Positions 18,481 through 27,592 of a DNA stretch of 64,000 bases are shown here, one piece after another. The stretch is taken from NCBI RefSeq assembly GCF_035944355.1, contig NZ_DASZBH010000010.1, positions 221,206 to 285,205 of the forward strand, given 5' to 3'. The notes beneath the pieces are model-generated. The model did not search any database. It saw only the letters and a program-made list of their open reading frames with translations, and was not told the DNA's origin. Every line of letters starts with the position of its first letter. Positions within the stretch are counted from its first letter, which is position 1. The translations under genes were made by a program, and so were the position numbers. The stretch is from Frateuria_A sp035944355. GTDB lineage: Bacteria; Pseudomonadota; Gammaproteobacteria; Xanthomonadales; Rhodanobacteraceae.

Positions 18481-19062
18481 ATGCATATCGTCCGCTCCTG
18501 TCTCCTGCCGCTCGCCGTGTCGCTGCTGCCTTTCGCCGCCGGCGCCGCGTCGGTGCGCTACACGCTCGATCCGGCGCACACCTATCCGAGCTTCGAGGCC
18601 GACCACATGGGCCTCTCCACCTGGCGCGGCAAGCTCGACCGCAGCGAGGGCTGGGTCGAACTGGACAAGGCCGGCGGCAGCGGCGCGGTGGAGGTGAGCA
18701 TGGCGCTGGACAGCATCGACTTCGGGCACGAACCGCTCAATGCCTGGGCGCGCGGCAAGGATTTCTTCGACACGGCGCACTACCCGCGCGCGGTCTACAA
18801 GGGCCGGCTGGCCGGCTTCGTGGACGGCGCGCCGACGCGGGTGGAAGGCACGCTGAGCCTGCATGGCGTCACCCTGCCGCTGGCCTTGCGCATCGACCAC
18901 TTCAAGTGCGTGCCGCATCCGCTGTACAAGCGCGACTGGTGCGGCGCCGACGCGCTGGGCAGCTTCGACCGCCGCGCGTTCGGCCTGGACGCGGGGAAGG
19001 ACTACGGCTTCGACATGCAGGTGGCGTTGCGCATCCAGGTCGAAGCGGTGCGCGACAAGTGA
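18481..19062 (+). CDS. YceI-family periplasmic lipid-binding protein
   Basis: A 193-residue secreted protein. Residues 1-22 are a signal peptide ending AGA. The mature part is a lipocalin-like YceI barrel: VRYTLDPAHTYPSFEADHMG, MALDSIDFGHEPLNAW, DFFDTAHYPRAVYKG and a C-terminal pair of conserved blocks. Members bind polyprenoid or amphiphilic lipids in the periplasm, often linked with cytochrome b561 genes, none of which is adjacent here. GAGGAAA-type ribosome-binding site precedes the ATG. Convergent with the cupin gene. Confidence 0.92.
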   Translation: MHIVRSCLLPLAVSLLPFAAGAASVRYTLDPAHTYPSFEADHMGLSTWRGKLDRSEGWVELDKAGGSGAVEVSMALDSIDFGHEPLNAWARGKDFFDTAHYPRAVYKGRLAGFVDGAPTRVEGTLSLHGVTLPLALRIDHFKCVPHPLYKRDWCGADALGSFDRRAFGLDAGKDYGFDMQVALRIQVEAVRDK

Positions 19063-19123
19063 CGCGCGCTGCGCGCTTTCTCGCCGGTGCCTTCACGATG
19101 GCGCGGGCAAGCTCTGGTCCGTC

Positions 19124-19222
19124 GGCGCATCGCGCTTCCCTCGCCGGTGGTGGTACCCCGGCTCTCCGCAATCCCCCTGCGGTGGCCCATGGCTGAGCCA
19201 GGGCAGGGAAGCGCGATGCGCC
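19124..19222. repeat. 18-bp perfect inverted repeat between convergent genes
   Basis: GGCGCATCGCGCTTCCCT at 19124-19141 is exactly complementary to 19205-19222, separated by 63 bases. It occupies most of the 176-base gap between the convergent YceI and cupin genes. It may be a REP/BIME-type element or a bidirectional termination structure, though no U-tract is seen. Confidence 0.7.
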
Positions 19223-19238
19223 GCATCGTACGGTTCGC

Positions 19239-19688
19239 CTAGTATGGCGTGCCGTCCTTGTGGGTAAAGCCCTGCCGGTGGGCGACGTGCAGGTCGATGT
19301 CGGGATAGTCGCAGGCATCCTGGTCCGAGCGCGTGCCGATTTCCAGCACCACGGCGGTCTCGCCGCTGCGATTGACCAGGTGGTGGCCGTTGGCCACGTT
19401 CTTGGGAAACGCGGCGCATTCGCCCGCGCGCAGCGGCTGCTCGCCCTCGTCGGTGACGAGCACCAGCTCACCGGACAGCACGTAGACGAACTCGTCCTCG
19501 TGCGTGTGCCAGTGGCGCTGGCTGGACCAGCAGCCCGGCGGCAGGCGGGTCAGGTTGACGCCGAAGTCGCTCAGGCCGCCGGCGTCGCCCAACGCCTTTT
19601 TGACGCGCTGCCGGGAAGCCTCGCCATAAGGGGCCGGATAGCTCGAGCCGCGGCGCTCGGGGATGGCGGAAGGATCGATCTTGGGCAT
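19239..19688 (-). CDS. cupin-domain protein
   Basis: A 149-residue single-domain cupin. Motif 1 appears as HWHTHEDEFVYVLSGELVLV (two His and a Glu as metal ligands) and motif 2 as FPKNVANGHHLVNRS. The upstream part contains GVNLTRLPPG, common in proteins that bind sugars or small acids. Start ATG 19688 is preferred over a GTG three codons upstream. It is read leftward, divergent from thpR. Substrate and function cannot be deduced; stand-alone cupins range from isomerases to storage-type binding proteins. Confidence 0.88.
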   Translation of the reverse strand: MPKIDPSAIPERRGSSYPAPYGEASRQRVKKALGDAGGLSDFGVNLTRLPPGCWSSQRHWHTHEDEFVYVLSGELVLVTDEGEQPLRAGECAAFPKNVANGHHLVNRSGETAVVLEIGTRSDQDACDYPDIDLHVAHRQGFTHKDGTPY

Positions 19689-19808
19689 GGTGGGCACTCG
19701 GTCGGATGAAGGGCCGCATTATCGTCCCGGCAAGTGAGCGGAGCGCACGTACCGGAACCATCGCCGCATGCTCGCCTAGAATGGCGCCCCCCCGGCAGCG
19801 AGATCCCC

Positions 19809-20393
19809 ATGCCTTCGGACCACCACCAGTCCTCGCTGGCCGGCTTCGCCGCGCCGCATCCGACCGACCGGCTGTTCTTCGCGGTGATGCCGCCCCCGTC
19901 GGTGGCAACGCGGCTGGCCGCGCTCGCGCAGGAACTACGCGGGCGCTTGGCGCTGCATGGCCGGCCACGGCCCACGGCGCATCTGCACGTGACGCTGCAC
20001 CACCTGGGCGACTTCGCCGGCCTGCCGCAGCAACGGGTCGAGGCGGCGCGCGCGGCCGCGGCGGCCGTGGCGATGGCGGCCTTCCAGGCGCGCTTCGATC
20101 GGGTGGGCAGCTTCGCCGGCCGTTCCGGCAAGCATCCATTCGTGCTGCTCGGCGCGGACGACGCGGCCGGCCTGCGCGGCCTGCATTCGGCCCTGGGCGA
20201 GCGGCTGGCGGCGGCAGGCCTGGGGCGGCGGGAGCGTGCCTTCGTGCCGCACGTGACGCTGCTCTACGACGCGCGGACGGTCCCGACGCAGCCGGTCGAA
20301 CCACTGGAGTGGACGGCGGGCGAATTCCTGCTCATCCACAGTCTGCTCGGGCGAACCGAGTACCGCGTGCTGGGGCGCTGGCCGCTCGCCTGA
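19809..20393 (+). CDS. thpR: RNA 2',3'-cyclic phosphodiesterase (2'-5' RNA ligase family)
   Basis: A 194-residue member of the 2H phosphoesterase superfamily. Both HxTx motifs are present: LHVTLHHLGDF (about residue 60) and VPHVTLLYDA (about 150). The family opens 2',3'-cyclic phosphates and can ligate tRNA halves in vitro. The start at ATG 19809 follows the family's RLFFAVMPP motif by a short leader. Normal length. Confidence 0.9.
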   Translation: MPSDHHQSSLAGFAAPHPTDRLFFAVMPPPSVATRLAALAQELRGRLALHGRPRPTAHLHVTLHHLGDFAGLPQQRVEAARAAAAAVAMAAFQARFDRVGSFAGRSGKHPFVLLGADDAAGLRGLHSALGERLAAAGLGRRERAFVPHVTLLYDARTVPTQPVEPLEWTAGEFLLIHSLLGRTEYRVLGRWPLA

Positions 20394-20471
20394 TCCGGCG
20401 GCGAGCGCGCCGCGCGCACGCGGACGCGACGGAGGCGCTGGTAGCGTGGGTCGCACCTTTGGAGCGCATCG

Positions 20472-20615
20472 ATGAGAGGCAAGCGCCGGCTCGGACTGAT
20501 CCTGCTGCTGGTGGCACTGCTGGTGCTGGGGGCGCTGCGCTGGCGCCAGCAGTTCCGCACGGCGTCACCCCCGGACGGGGCGCTCGGCCCCGCCGCGGGC
20601 GCGCCCGCGCGCTGA
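20472..20615 (+). CDS. 47-residue single-helix membrane protein
   Basis: ATG at 20472 has a GGAG ribosome-binding site seven bases upstream. The peptide has a basic start (MRGKRR), one strongly hydrophobic helix (LGLILLLVALLVLGAL), then RWRQQFR and a Pro/Ala/Gly tail ending at TGA 20613-20615. It lies 78 bases after thpR and converges, with a 3-base gap, on the PepSY gene. Function unknown; the helix, ribosome-binding site and charge asymmetry support coding. Confidence 0.5.
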   Translation: MRGKRRLGLILLLVALLVLGALRWRQQFRTASPPDGALGPAAGAPAR

Positions 20616-20618
20616 GCG

Positions 20619-21041
20619 CTAATCGTCGCTGTCGATGACCCGCCCGCTGGAGGGGTCGACGGTCACCTTGACGCGATGGTCGTTCTTGTCATGCGCCTTG
20701 GCCTTCCACAGGCCGTCGTCGAAGTCGACATCGTGCACGTGGGTGTAGCCCTGGGTGGCCAGCGCGGCGCGGACGTCGTCCTCGCTCAGGTGCGAAACCT
20801 CCTTGTCCGGATACACCTGGCCGGTCTTGGGATCGATGCGCAGCTTCACGTGGCTGCCGTCCGCACTGCGCGCCTTCGCGTGCCACAGGCCGTCGTCGAA
20901 CTTCACGTCATCGATCTTGGTGTAGCCCTGGTGGATCAGCGTCTCGCGCACGCGGGCCTCGGTCATCGACTGCTGCGCCAGCACGACGCCGGACGCACCC
21001 AGAGCCAAGGCGAGCGCGAAAGTCGTTGCAAGCTTCTTCAT
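20619..21041 (-). CDS. periplasmic protein with two PepSY-like repeats
   Basis: A 140-residue secreted protein: signal peptide at residues 1-22 (ending VLAQ), then two homologous units of about 50 residues, each with an 'LxxQGYTxxxDVxFDDGLWxAKA' block followed by a 'VKxxxDPxxGxV' strand. This is the PepSY fold, associated with inhibition of secreted peptidases or metal/ligand binding. The internal duplication is clear. It may be cotranscribed with nothing; the neighbour upstream of it (the M14 peptidase, also leftward) starts elsewhere. Confidence 0.85.
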   Translation of the reverse strand: MKKLATTFALALALGASGVVLAQQSMTEARVRETLIHQGYTKIDDVKFDDGLWHAKARSADGSHVKLRIDPKTGQVYPDKEVSHLSEDDVRAALATQGYTHVHDVDFDDGLWKAKAHDKNDHRVKVTVDPSSGRVIDSDD

Positions 21042-21222
21042 GGCCGTTCTCCGTCGGAGGGTGCGCCCGAGTCTTGGAGGGCGAACGGCAATGGTTGATG
21101 AAAAACCCGTGAGCCCGGCGGCGGGTGTTCAGCGGGCCCGGGCGCGCTCGGTGGGGCCGCGCAGCGAGGCGGGTGCGGTGGCCTGGCCCCTCCACTGCGC
21201 CCGCGATCAGCTTTCTACGCGC

Positions 21223-23943
21223 TCAGTGATCCAGCCGGTCGAAGTGGGTCAGTGCGTTGAGCACCAGTGGATAGCTTCCCAGCGTCTCGCCGCGCCAGAT
21301 CGGGTTGCCGGCGAACAGCAGCACGTGGCCCTTGCCGTAACGCGCATCCACTACCGCGGCATGCTCGGCCATCTCGCCGCCGCCGTCGAGCAGCCCGGAG
21401 ACCAGCAGGCGCTTGGCGTCGGCGAAGCGCAGGATCACCCGCGGGCGCTGTTCCTGCGGGATCACCCAGGGGTTGTTGTAGGCCTGGTCGACGTTGAGCG
21501 GCATCGCCTGCCATGGCTTGGTATCGGGCAGGGCCGGCGGTGCGGTGAAGGGGCGGCCTTCGGGCACGTCCTGATCGTGCGGGCCGCCGCGGCCGGTGGG
21601 GCGCTCGGCATCGCCGGCACGGGGCAGGCCGCGGTCGCCGGTCAGCAGGTTGGACACGGTGAAGGACTGCCCGTCCGCGCTGTACAACGCAAGGTGCTCG
21701 TCATAGCCGGCGGCCACCGGGCTGGCGTGGTCGACGAAGTCCGCCTGCAGCACGCTGCCGACCACCTTGAGCTTGGCGGTGCGGGTGACGAATACGCCCG
21801 GCGCGAGCCCTGCGTCGATGGCGAAGCGGGCGGTGTCCTCGGCGGCGACCAGCAGGCCGCCTTCGTGCACGAAGCGCCTGAGGTTGGCCAGGCCCGCCTC
21901 GCCCAGCCCCGGGCGGATGTCCGGCGTGCTGTCGATGTGGCCCAGGTTGGGCGTGAGCGCGGTGGTCTGCCACGGCTGCGGCTTGCCCCACATCGGCAGG
22001 CCGTCGACGATCATGCGCGTGCTGGTGCCGCCGATCGGGGCGAACAGAATGGCGTCGTACCTGTTCCGCAGGTCGCCCATGTGCGCCACGTCCTGCGTGC
22101 TGATGTAGTCGTAGTGCACGCCCAGCTGGTCCAGCGCCATGCGCCACCAGCCTTCGGTCTGGGTGTCCAGCCAGGTGTGCATCAGCGCGATGCGCGGCAT
22201 CCGGGCCGCCGCCGCATCGACGCCGGGCAGCCCCGCCGGCACCTCCACCGGCTTCTCCAGCCTGGCCATCGGCGCCTTCAGCACGTCCTGGCTGGTGACG
22301 CGCACCACCTCCACGTCGAACAGGTCGCCCATCGACCAGCCGGTATCGTCGTAGGGATGCTGCTGCGGGTCCTTGGGCGACCAGTACTGGCGGTCCAGCA
22401 GCGTGTCGGCGATGCGCGAGTAGGGCTGGTCCATGCGGATCACGTAGCTGCCCGCGGGAAACCGGCGCGTGCGCGGCTGCTTGTCCTCACCGGTCGTGGG
22501 CAGCTGGACGCTGATGGGGGCGCTGGCGCGGCTGATCTCCACGTGCTGGCGCTGCATCACGCGCAGCAGCTGGGCCTGGGCGCCGGCGCGTTTCTCATCG
22601 GCGGGCAGTACGTAGGCCGCGGGGCCGGCTTCGGCCGGCTTCTGGATCGAACGCTTGGCCTTCAGGTAGAAGTTCTTCAGGAAGGCCTGGCCGTTGTGCG
22701 CGAAATAGTCCAGCGCGGTGAGCACGCCGGTCTGCTCGTAGTTGTTGTTGTCGCGCTGCGACCAGGTCACCTCGGGCAGCGGCGGGTTGGGCCGGTACCA
22801 GGTGCGCTCGTATTCGGACGGATCGAGGATGCGCTTGCGCGTGTCGGCGCCGTCATTGCCGAAGGTCTCGTACAGACGGCTGATGCCGTTGTGCATGGCG
22901 GCGATGAACATCAGGTAGCCAGGACTCCAGGTGTCGAAGTCGCCGTGGGTGAACACGCCGGGCATGCCCAGCTGGGTCATCTTCTGCACGTTGTCCCAGC
23001 CCAGCTGCTGCCATTCGCCGGTGAGGATCGGGTCGATCCAGGCGTTGTAGGGGCCGTCGCCGACCGTGTTGTCGTACAGGAAGGGCACCGACTCGTGCAG
23101 GTCGTGCAGCACCTGCGCGTGCCAGCCGATGTAGGTATCGGCCACGTTGCGGGTGAGCGCGAGGGTCATGCCCATGGCGTCGCGGTTGTTGTCGTGCGCG
23201 ACGTAGTGGCCCCAGTAGAGCAGGCGCGGGTAGGCCTGGTCTGGATGCGCCTTATGCCAGTTGTAGAGGTCGACCATGCGGTCGCGACCGTCCACCTCGA
23301 CGATCGGCGTGATCAGGGTGATCACGTGCGAGCGGATATTCCTGATGTACGGCGCATCGTCCACCGCCAGGCGGTAGGCCACCTCCATCAGCGCGGTGGG
23401 CGCGCCGGTCTCGGTGGAGTGGATGGTGCCGGTGAGGTAGTAGACCGGCGTGGCCTGCGCGATCAGAGCGTCGGCCTTGCCATCGTCCATGCCGATGGTG
23501 CGCGGGTCGGCCAGTTGCGCCAGGCGCGCGTCGTTGGCCTTAAGGTCGGCGAGCAGGGCTTCGTCGGCGACCGCCACGGCGATCATCTCCCGGCCCTCCT
23601 CGGTCTTGCCGATGGAGAACACCTTCACGCGCGGGCTGGCCGCCGCCAGCGCGCGGAAGTAGCGGTAGACGTCGGCCGAGTAGGGCAGCCAGTCCGCCGC
23701 GCCGGCGATGTGGCCCAGTACCTTGAGCGGCGTCGGCACCCTGGGCGAAGCGGGCAGGTAATCGGTGAGCGGGGAGTTGAACTTCGGATCGGTGGTGAAC
23801 TTGCCGATCTGCGCGGTATAGGCCGGGTCGACCGGCTGGGCGGGATCGCGGGCGTAGGCGCTCGCGGCGAGTGTATCGGCGGCATGGCTGGCCAGGCAGG
23901 TGGCGGCGAGCGCGAAGCCGGCGAGGCAGGGCAGGAGGCGCAT
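21223..23943 (-). CDS. secreted M14-family zinc carboxypeptidase
   Basis: A 906-residue exported peptidase. Signal peptide at residues 1-21 (ending SHAAD). The M14 catalytic domain follows, with the zinc ligands in GTIHSTETGAPT and a downstream His within YWGHYVAHDNNRDAMGM. The large C-terminal region (about residues 400-900) contains a glutamine-amidotransferase-like fold often attached to this subfamily. Such enzymes are common in Xanthomonadales and Lysobacter relatives and probably degrade peptides in the periplasm or outside the cell. The start at 23943 is set by the signal peptide. Confidence 0.88.
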   Translation of the reverse strand: MRLLPCLAGFALAATCLASHAADTLAASAYARDPAQPVDPAYTAQIGKFTTDPKFNSPLTDYLPASPRVPTPLKVLGHIAGAADWLPYSADVYRYFRALAAASPRVKVFSIGKTEEGREMIAVAVADEALLADLKANDARLAQLADPRTIGMDDGKADALIAQATPVYYLTGTIHSTETGAPTALMEVAYRLAVDDAPYIRNIRSHVITLITPIVEVDGRDRMVDLYNWHKAHPDQAYPRLLYWGHYVAHDNNRDAMGMTLALTRNVADTYIGWHAQVLHDLHESVPFLYDNTVGDGPYNAWIDPILTGEWQQLGWDNVQKMTQLGMPGVFTHGDFDTWSPGYLMFIAAMHNGISRLYETFGNDGADTRKRILDPSEYERTWYRPNPPLPEVTWSQRDNNNYEQTGVLTALDYFAHNGQAFLKNFYLKAKRSIQKPAEAGPAAYVLPADEKRAGAQAQLLRVMQRQHVEISRASAPISVQLPTTGEDKQPRTRRFPAGSYVIRMDQPYSRIADTLLDRQYWSPKDPQQHPYDDTGWSMGDLFDVEVVRVTSQDVLKAPMARLEKPVEVPAGLPGVDAAAARMPRIALMHTWLDTQTEGWWRMALDQLGVHYDYISTQDVAHMGDLRNRYDAILFAPIGGTSTRMIVDGLPMWGKPQPWQTTALTPNLGHIDSTPDIRPGLGEAGLANLRRFVHEGGLLVAAEDTARFAIDAGLAPGVFVTRTAKLKVVGSVLQADFVDHASPVAAGYDEHLALYSADGQSFTVSNLLTGDRGLPRAGDAERPTGRGGPHDQDVPEGRPFTAPPALPDTKPWQAMPLNVDQAYNNPWVIPQEQRPRVILRFADAKRLLVSGLLDGGGEMAEHAAVVDARYGKGHVLLFAGNPIWRGETLGSYPLVLNALTHFDRLDH

Positions 23944-24119
23944 GGATTCCCCGGGAGTGCGGAAGGCCGGGCCACTCTGCCATCGCCCAGCGGCGCGAAG
24001 ATAGCCCCCGCCGCCTGCGACCGGCGGGCGGCAGCCACGACGAGGCCGCCACGACAAGGACGGGCGAGCCTGGTTTTCCCCAACCGGTCACGGGCGATGC
24101 AGCCCGCGGGCATCCGCGT

Positions 24120-24923
24120 TCAGCGGGACGCGCTGCGGCCCAGCGTGACCCAGGTCGGCGCGTGGTCGCTCGGATGCGGCAGGGCGCGCACCCAGCGGTC
24201 CACGCCGGCGTCCTTGAGCCTGGGCGCCAGCGCGCGGTTGAGCAGCAGGTGGTCGATGCGCAGGCCCGAGTCGCGCTCCCAGTGCTGGCGGAAGTAGTCC
24301 CAGAAGGTGTACACCCGCTCCTCGCCGTACCGCTGCCGCAACGCATCGGTCCAGCCCCGTGCCAGCATGTGGGCGTAACGCTCGCGGCTCTGCGGTTGCA
24401 GCAGCGCATCGCGACGCCAGGAGCGCGGGTTGTAGATGTCCTCGTCGGTGGGCACCACGTTGTAGTCGCCGGCCAGCACCACCGGGTGTTCGCTGCCCAC
24501 CAGGCCTTGCGCGTAATCGATGAAGCGGTCGAACCAGGCCAGCTTGTAGTCGAACTTGGGGCCGGGCTGCGGGTTGCCGTTGGGCAGGTACAGGCAGCCG
24601 ACGATGAGCCCGTGCGCCGCCGCTTCCAGGTAGCGGCTCTGCGTGTCCTTGGGATCGCCCGGCAGGCCGCGGCGGCTTTCCAGCGGCTGCGCGCCGCGCG
24701 CCAGGATGGCGACGCCGTTCCACGAGCGCTGGCCATGCCAGATCGCGCCGTAGCCGGCGTCGCGGATCGCCTCGATGGGAAAGGCCTCGTCCGGCGCCTT
24801 CAGCTCCTGCAGGCAGGCGACGTCGGGTTGCTCCCGCTCCAGCCAGGCCAACAGCGAGGCCAGGCGTGTGCGCACGCCGTTGATGTTGAAGGTGGCGACC
24901 TTGAGCGGCTTGCGGGGAGGCAT
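24120..24923 (-). CDS. xth: exodeoxyribonuclease III
   Basis: A 267-residue AP endonuclease/3'-5' exonuclease of the ExoIII family, acting in base-excision repair. Catalytic blocks are all present: ATFNINGVR, CLQELKAPDEAF (Glu metal ligand), GDYNVVPTDEDI (Asp/Asn), LRIDHLLL and PHPSDHAPTWV (His). ATG 24923 has AGGA at six-base spacing; an ATG two codons earlier (24929) sits too close to it. It lies 48 bases downstream of the phospholipase-D-like gene, across a short direct repeat. Confidence 0.95.
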   Translation of the reverse strand: MPPRKPLKVATFNINGVRTRLASLLAWLEREQPDVACLQELKAPDEAFPIEAIRDAGYGAIWHGQRSWNGVAILARGAQPLESRRGLPGDPKDTQSRYLEAAAHGLIVGCLYLPNGNPQPGPKFDYKLAWFDRFIDYAQGLVGSEHPVVLAGDYNVVPTDEDIYNPRSWRRDALLQPQSRERYAHMLARGWTDALRQRYGEERVYTFWDYFRQHWERDSGLRIDHLLLNRALAPRLKDAGVDRWVRALPHPSDHAPTWVTLGRSASR

Positions 24924-24930
24924 GGGCATT

Positions 24931-24970
24931 CCTGGTCGGGACGGTCCTGGTCGGGACGTTTCTGGTGGGG
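24931..24970. repeat. 15-bp direct repeat upstream of xth
   Basis: Two copies of CCTGGTCGGGACGGT/GTT (24931-24945, 24946-24960) and a degraded partial third (24961-24970) fill the gap between the phospholipase-D-like gene and xth. On the coding strand the unit closest to xth supplies the AGGA ribosome-binding site. Confidence 0.7.
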
Positions 24971-24971
24971 C

Positions 24972-26306
24972 CTAGTACTGCGCCTGGCCGAGCGCGGAGA
25001 GCCAGTCCAGCACGCGGCGCGTCCACGGACGGTGGCGCCATTGCTCCAGGGTGAGTTCCCTGGATCGGGAAATGTCGCGCTCGATCACCCCTGCCATGTG
25101 CGCGGCGAAGGCATGGTCGTACACGTTGATGTTCGATTCATCGTTGAGCGAGAAGGAGCGGTTGTCGAAGTTGGCCGAGCCGGCGATGGTGAGGTAGCCG
25201 TCCACCACCATCAGCTTGTTGTGGAACATCGCCGGCTGGAAGCGGTAGATCTTCGCGCCCGCGCGCAGCATCTGCCCCCAGCTGTTCTGCGAGGCATGGC
25301 TGATCAGCTCGCTGTCGACGTAGGGGCCGGGCACGACCAGGCGGATGCGCACGCCGCGCGCGAGGGCGCGCTGCAGCGCGGACAGGGTCAGGCCGTCGGG
25401 CACGAAGTAGGCCGCTTCAAGGTCGATGGTGCGGCGCGCGCCATCGATCGCCATCAGGTACATCAGCTGCATGTTCTCGCTGCCGCCCTCGGGCGAGCTG
25501 GCGACCGTCTGCACCGCGACGTCGCCGGCCGGCGCCACCTGCGGGTAATACTCCGCGCCGAGCAGGGCCTGGCCGGTGGCGGTGATCCAGTTGTCCTCGA
25601 ACACGGCCTGCATCTGCGCCGCGCCCGGACCGGTGACGCGGATCTGCATGTCGCGCCAGATGTCCGGCCGGTCGCCGTGGCCGCGCCAGGCATCGGCGAT
25701 GCCCACGCCGCCGGTGAAGGCCACGCGTCCGTCGACGATCAGCAGCTTGCGGTGGGTGCGGTTGTTGAAGCGGTCGACGTCGTACCAGCGCAGCGGATGG
25801 AAGTACTCGAAGTGCACGCCGCCCGCACGCAGCGCCTTGACCACGTCCGCATGCATGCGCGAGGAACCGACCCAGTCGGCGATCACGTGCACCCGCACGC
25901 CGGTGCGGGCGCGTTCGGTCAGCGCGGCGACGAACTGGCGCGAGGTCTCGCCCGACCAGTAGATGTAGGTCTCCATGTCGACGCTGCGTTGCGCCGAACG
26001 GATCGCCTCGAGCATGGCCGGGAAGATCTCCGCTCCGTTCTGGAAGTCGGCGATCGCGTTGCCCTCGATGATCGCCGGTCCCAGCAGGTTGCCGATCTCG
26101 CGGCGGAACTGCGGGCTGTCCACCGGACCCGATGGCCCCAGCGGGTGCACCAGATGCTCCTCCTGCGGCAACAGGTTGAGCAGCAGCAGGCCGATGACCA
26201 GCCCGGTGAACGCGCCCAGGCCCGCCCACAGCAGGCGCCGGCGCCAGTGCATGGGTGGAGGCGCCTGGTCGTCGGGCATCTCGCAACTGGGCGTTTCGAC
26301 CGGCAT
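24972..26306 (-). CDS. phospholipase-D/cardiolipin-synthase-like membrane protein
   Basis: A 444-residue protein with GAGGAG six bases before the ATG. One transmembrane helix at about residues 26-47 (LLWAGLGAFTGLVIGLLLLN) anchors a soluble domain with two HKD motifs: THRKLLIVDGRVAFTGG and FHNKLMVVDGYLTIAGSANF. This is the cardiolipin synthase/PLD arrangement, but with one N-terminal helix instead of two, closer to ClsB/ClsC-type enzymes. It would form cardiolipin or transfer phosphatidyl groups at the inner membrane. It leads into xth on the same strand and is divergent from the MscS gene. Confidence 0.9.
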   Translation of the reverse strand: MPVETPSCEMPDDQAPPPMHWRRRLLWAGLGAFTGLVIGLLLLNLLPQEEHLVHPLGPSGPVDSPQFRREIGNLLGPAIIEGNAIADFQNGAEIFPAMLEAIRSAQRSVDMETYIYWSGETSRQFVAALTERARTGVRVHVIADWVGSSRMHADVVKALRAGGVHFEYFHPLRWYDVDRFNNRTHRKLLIVDGRVAFTGGVGIADAWRGHGDRPDIWRDMQIRVTGPGAAQMQAVFEDNWITATGQALLGAEYYPQVAPAGDVAVQTVASSPEGGSENMQLMYLMAIDGARRTIDLEAAYFVPDGLTLSALQRALARGVRIRLVVPGPYVDSELISHASQNSWGQMLRAGAKIYRFQPAMFHNKLMVVDGYLTIAGSANFDNRSFSLNDESNINVYDHAFAAHMAGVIERDISRSRELTLEQWRHRPWTRRVLDWLSALGQAQY

Positions 26307-26492
26307 CGCGTCTCCTCGGGGCCTTTGTGCCCCGCGCGGGACGGACCATGGTGTCACCCGCAACCGAGGAATCCCTCCCGTCCAGGGCGGCGAGCTCATC
26401 ATCCGGCCGGCGCGTGCATCCAGGGTCAACGCCTTCACCTGGCGGGGACCGGCGCGGTTGTCTGCTGTGCGCGGCCCGTCGTGGGAGATCGC

Positions 26493-27545
26493 ATGACCGA
26501 CAAGGCGGTACGCAGGGTGGAGCGGCGCGCCGACGTGCGCCGCGCGCTGGCCAACAGCACGGCGACGCACCACAAGCACAAGCGCCCCGTGCGCTCGGGG
26601 CACAAGCTGTGGCTGGGCATCTACGCGCTGGTGCTGCTGGCGTTGGCGGTGCTGTTCTATCTGCTGCGGCTGGACTTCTTCGGCTTCCTCGGCCGCTACC
26701 TGCGCATGATCCAGCGCGCCACCGTCGGCGCCATGGCGATCGTGCTGACGCTGGCCGTATCGTGGCTGGTGCAGGCGTTCGCGATCGAGCGGGCGCAGAC
26801 CGCGGTGACGCGCTACAACCTCAGGCGCATCCTGCGGCTGGTGATGGGCGTGGTGCTGGCGCTGATCGTGCTGTCGGTGCTGTTCGCCAACTGGTACGCG
26901 GCGGTGGCTTCGCTGGGGCTGATTTCGCTGGTGCTCGGCTTCGCGCTGCAGACGCCGATCACCAGCTTCATCGGCTGGGTGTACATCCTCATGCGCGAAC
27001 CCTACCGGGTGGGCGACCGCATCCAGATCGGCGACGCCACCGGCGACGTGATCGACGTGACCTACCTGGACACCACGCTGTGGGAAGTGGGTGGTTCGTA
27101 CATCACCGGCGACCATCCCAGCGGGCGCATCGTCAAGTTTCCCAACGCCAACGTGCTGACCAGCCCGGTCTACAACTATTCCTGGCCGGTGTTTCCCTAC
27201 ATCTGGAACGAGATCAACTTCCAGGTCGCCTACGACAGCGACTTCGCGTTCGTCGCCCAGGTGATGCGCGAGGCGGCCGAGGAGGAGCTGGGTGAGGCGA
27301 TGATCGAGCGCGTGCGCACCTTTCGCGAAGTGCTCGCCAGGACGCCGGTGGACGAATTGCAGGTCAACGAGCGGCCGTCGGTGCTGTTCCGCGTCAACGC
27401 CAATACCTGGATCGACGCGATCGTGCGCTACGTGGTCGATCCCCGCCAGGCGGGCAGCGTCAAGTCGCGGCTGACCGGCACGATGCTGGAGCGCCTCAAC
27501 GCACAGCCCGAGCGCGTGCGTTTTCCCAAGGGAGACAGCCGCTGA
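26493..27545 (+). CDS. small-conductance mechanosensitive channel (MscS family)
   Basis: A 350-residue channel protein. A basic N-terminus rich in His and Lys (residues 1-37) precedes three or four transmembrane helices; the pore-lining TM3 and beta domain follow (SLGLISLVLGFALQTPITSF, then YILMREPYRVGDRIQI and VIDVTYLDTTLWEV). The C-terminal cytoplasmic domain carries PNANVLTSPVYNYS. It would release solutes during hypo-osmotic shock. ATG 26493 has GGGAGA upstream. No partner genes are evident. Confidence 0.92.
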   Translation: MTDKAVRRVERRADVRRALANSTATHHKHKRPVRSGHKLWLGIYALVLLALAVLFYLLRLDFFGFLGRYLRMIQRATVGAMAIVLTLAVSWLVQAFAIERAQTAVTRYNLRRILRLVMGVVLALIVLSVLFANWYAAVASLGLISLVLGFALQTPITSFIGWVYILMREPYRVGDRIQIGDATGDVIDVTYLDTTLWEVGGSYITGDHPSGRIVKFPNANVLTSPVYNYSWPVFPYIWNEINFQVAYDSDFAFVAQVMREAAEEELGEAMIERVRTFREVLARTPVDELQVNERPSVLFRVNANTWIDAIVRYVVDPRQAGSVKSRLTGTMLERLNAQPERVRFPKGDSR

Positions 27546-27592
27546 GCGACTGTCTCCGATGTCGGGGCGCCCGTACGCCGCTAGCGCGCTGG

